In this document: positions 61,901-64,000 of the stretch, in pieces | How the letters are laid out: every line of letters starts with the position of its first letter | How positions within the stretch are numbered: position 1 is the first letter of the stretch | NCBI GenBank assembly: GCA_013396915.1 | Contig: VWZL01002834.1 | Span: 1,634,508 to 1,698,507 of the forward strand | Source: Stercorarius parasiticus | Taxonomy: Eukaryota; Chordata; Aves; Charadriiformes; Stercorariidae | Direction: 5' to 3' | Length of the DNA stretch: 64,000 nt | Notes under the pieces: model-generated | Databases searched by the model: none | The model's input: only the letters and a program-made list of their open reading frames with translations | What the model was told of the DNA's origin: nothing | Made by a program: the position numbers and the translations under genes

Positions 61901-64000
61901 TGCATGGGATTTCTGCACTTATTTAACGTGTCTCCTCCATGACATGGGTTGACAGTGTTCCTGAAAGACGTGCTGCAACACCACATTCACAGGGCCAGGG
62001 TGACCCCTGCAACACTCATTTCAGAAGTGACATTAAGACACTCATATACATGTTTTTGTTCAGAGGAGTGCCTGCAATACGCTTTGGCAGCATTCCAGAG
62101 CAATAAAAACTACAAAAGCTCTGCTTTTTCAGTCCTAAGAAAGCAGAGATAAGCACCACAGAAGGGTCTTACCAGTTTTCTTGGGCACTTGCAAGGAATA
62201 AATGGTACATTGCCTTTTGTTGCATAAACACAGTCAGTTTTTGACAGTGTCAGTGCAGCTTCCAGCTCTCTAAGTAAGAAGCAGCTTTAACATCTGCAGC
62301 TTGAGAAGGACGTCAGGATTCTAGTCATGACTAATGACTTCATGCTGTAATGCTTCAGGACTACACCTTGAGTTAAATAACTTCAGAAAATTAATTGAAG
62401 AGTTATCCAAGCAAGAAGAGGGTGAAAAGCTTCAGGACTGTATCCTGCACTTCTAGATGCACATCAATATTTGCCTCAATGTCTCCCTTGAGCTTGTAGC
62501 CTCTGGTGTTGTGAGATGTGGACACAGGGTAGGGGAGAGGAATCAAAAAAAGAAGGGAAAATAAAAAAAAAATCACCTGAAAAGAGAGATAAGTAACCAG
62601 GGAAATTACAAAGCTGGTTTGTGCAGTAAAAAGGCCAGTGTACAGAATCAATTGAAGCTTTCAATACAAGGGAACAAGGATCCCATTTCAACTGCTGATC
62701 AGTTTAGAAGTTTAGATTCACAGCCACAATAAAAAAAGGCTATGTGCCATGGTTACACCTCCTGATTATTAAGAAAGGTTTAAGAGTCTTTGTTTCCTTA
62801 AGATAGATTCAATATACTTAGTGATTTCTGACCTGATGAGCACTATTCAAAGTTCACAGTCAGAGATCACAACAAATTTCACAGATTTGTAGACTTTTAT
62901 GCCAGGTCACAAAATTTAATTCATTGAGGAAAACTTTTTGAAATCATATGGCCTTGAAAACAAGGCAAACAGAAGAAAACTCTCAACTAAAAAGGAGAAA
63001 AGTAAAGGTCAAGGAAAGATCAGTAGTTACAGGCATCCACACTTCACAAGACAAAAAGGAAAACAGTCAAGTAGGAAGAACAGCAGGTGCTGATATTGTC
63101 TGCAGAAATGCAGCTCATCTGTAACTGTCCCATTCAATGAAAAGCCGAGAGTTGCCCATCTCTGACCCCTGGATACTATCAACAGCTGACACTGAAGCAT
63201 GGCATTACCAAAGACTGCCTATATTAAGATAGCTATCTCCCATTTATCTTCTCTGCCATCAAGAACTTGTTTGTGCAGATCCCAAAACAAAATTTGGCAG
63301 AGGAACTGAATCAGAATTAAAACAGCCTGAGGAATAAATTCTTCCCCTTCCATTTCGTTTGGACAGAAGTACGTGCTGAATAACTACTAAAGAACATGCT
63401 TAGCAAACTCTACTGCAGGTACAGTCAGGTATCCAGGAAAGAACTTTAATGAAGCTAATAAAATTAACAGTTATGTGTGCAACCTCCTCTTGCATTCAAA
63501 AAAACCAAAGAACATTTCACTTGCTCTTAAGCAAGAACATAAAATTTGCAAATGCAGAATTTGTGTAGTAAAAAAAAGTGTCTAAATGGGCAGTAAAATA
63601 TTTTCCTCAAACTCCATATGGCCAGCCTATTGTATCTGATCCTCAGCTGATTTAAACTGCTGCATTGATAGCTGCAAGAGTAGCATCAATACATATCTTC
63701 CCACATGCTCCTTCCCCAATACATATGTTTTGCTGGTTTACGAGCAGGGAACAGAAAAAAACTGCAGTCTTGTGGCTTTGCCAATGGTGTATTATTAAAA
63801 GGAGGATTTCTGCTGTCTGAGGTGCATAAATCCTGGTTGTTCTTGATGCTGGGACCAAGACAGACATCCTCCTCTATAGTCATGCAGGAAGCAAAAATAA
63901 GTCCTCCTGTACCTGACTTCCTCACTGCAGTAAATGAATACCATCATTATGCTGTTGCCAGTCATCAGAACTTAAAAGCTGGACATGACCCCTGACAAAA
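58946..64000. other. Non-coding stretch, no gene recognised
   Basis: No gene or clear transposable element is visible to the window end. Open frames are all under 100 codons. About 59550-59720 is very AT-rich with several TAATT-type cores (TTAATTATAG, ATGATTAAATTA) and could be a conserved non-coding element. A short palindromic block at 59852-59867 is listed separately. Confidence 0.55.
59852..59867. repeat. CCATTGA-AG-TCAATGG inverted repeat, possible old repeat trace
   Basis: CCATTGA (59852-59858) and its reverse complement TCAATGG (59861-59867) are separated by AG. The phrase ACTCCATTGAAGTCAATGGC is reminiscent of a motif I associate with ancient interspersed repeats in reptile and bird genomes. 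The similarity is too short to name a family. Confidence 0.35.

Noticed and set aside
1..64000. CRISPR array, bacterial operon or phage-like module
   Set aside because: No regularly spaced repeats, no dense tandem genes and no ribosome-binding pattern. The repeat content is vertebrate.

Overview
The window looks like nuclear DNA of a bird and contains no protein-coding gene that I can support. The evidence for a bird is the repeat set. There are several CR1 LINE copies, two of which clearly end in the 8-bp ATTCTGTG-type tail units typical of avian CR1. There is also a complete solo LTR of a family I recognise as widespread in bird genomes, I believe mainly non-galliform ones (from memory, not a search). 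The rest is AT-rich with scattered microsatellites. All open frames are short and overlap on both strands as expected by chance, so the window is best read as intergenic or deep intronic sequence.

Layout: 1-2640 is unique AT-rich DNA. 2641-2854 is a decayed, internally deleted CR1 piece (+). 2855-15149 is mostly unremarkable, with a possible very old CR1 trace near 13.1 kb and an octamer-containing direct repeat at 14.5 kb. 15150-15345 is an ancient CR1/L3-like 3' fragment (-). A GC-richer island lies at about 16.54-17.16 kb. 18541-19550 is the longest CR1 copy (-), covering the 3' end and the C-terminal part of a dead reverse transcriptase. 19551-31507 holds a perfect hairpin (20.2 kb), an AT-rich palindromic tract (24.3 kb) and a GC-rich patch with a G-quadruplex motif (26.9 kb). 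31508-31680 is a short CR1 3' end (+). 38306-38402 resembles a MIR SINE. 41.58-41.76 kb is a purine-rich low-complexity tract. 42697-43291 is an ERVL-like solo LTR (sense on -) with a perfect 5-bp target duplication. 46.9 kb has a 33-bp tandem duplication, 48.3 kb an (AG)17 microsatellite, 52.56 kb a three-unit minisatellite, and 58700-58945 another CR1 3' end (-).

Recognised mobile-element sequence totals only about 2.5 kb (about 4% of the window). The elements fall into age layers: MIR and L3-like CR1, then decayed CR1, then better-preserved CR1 tails and the LTR. No genes work together here. Any function would be regulatory, and the candidates are listed as low-confidence findings. I found no evidence of a new biological system.
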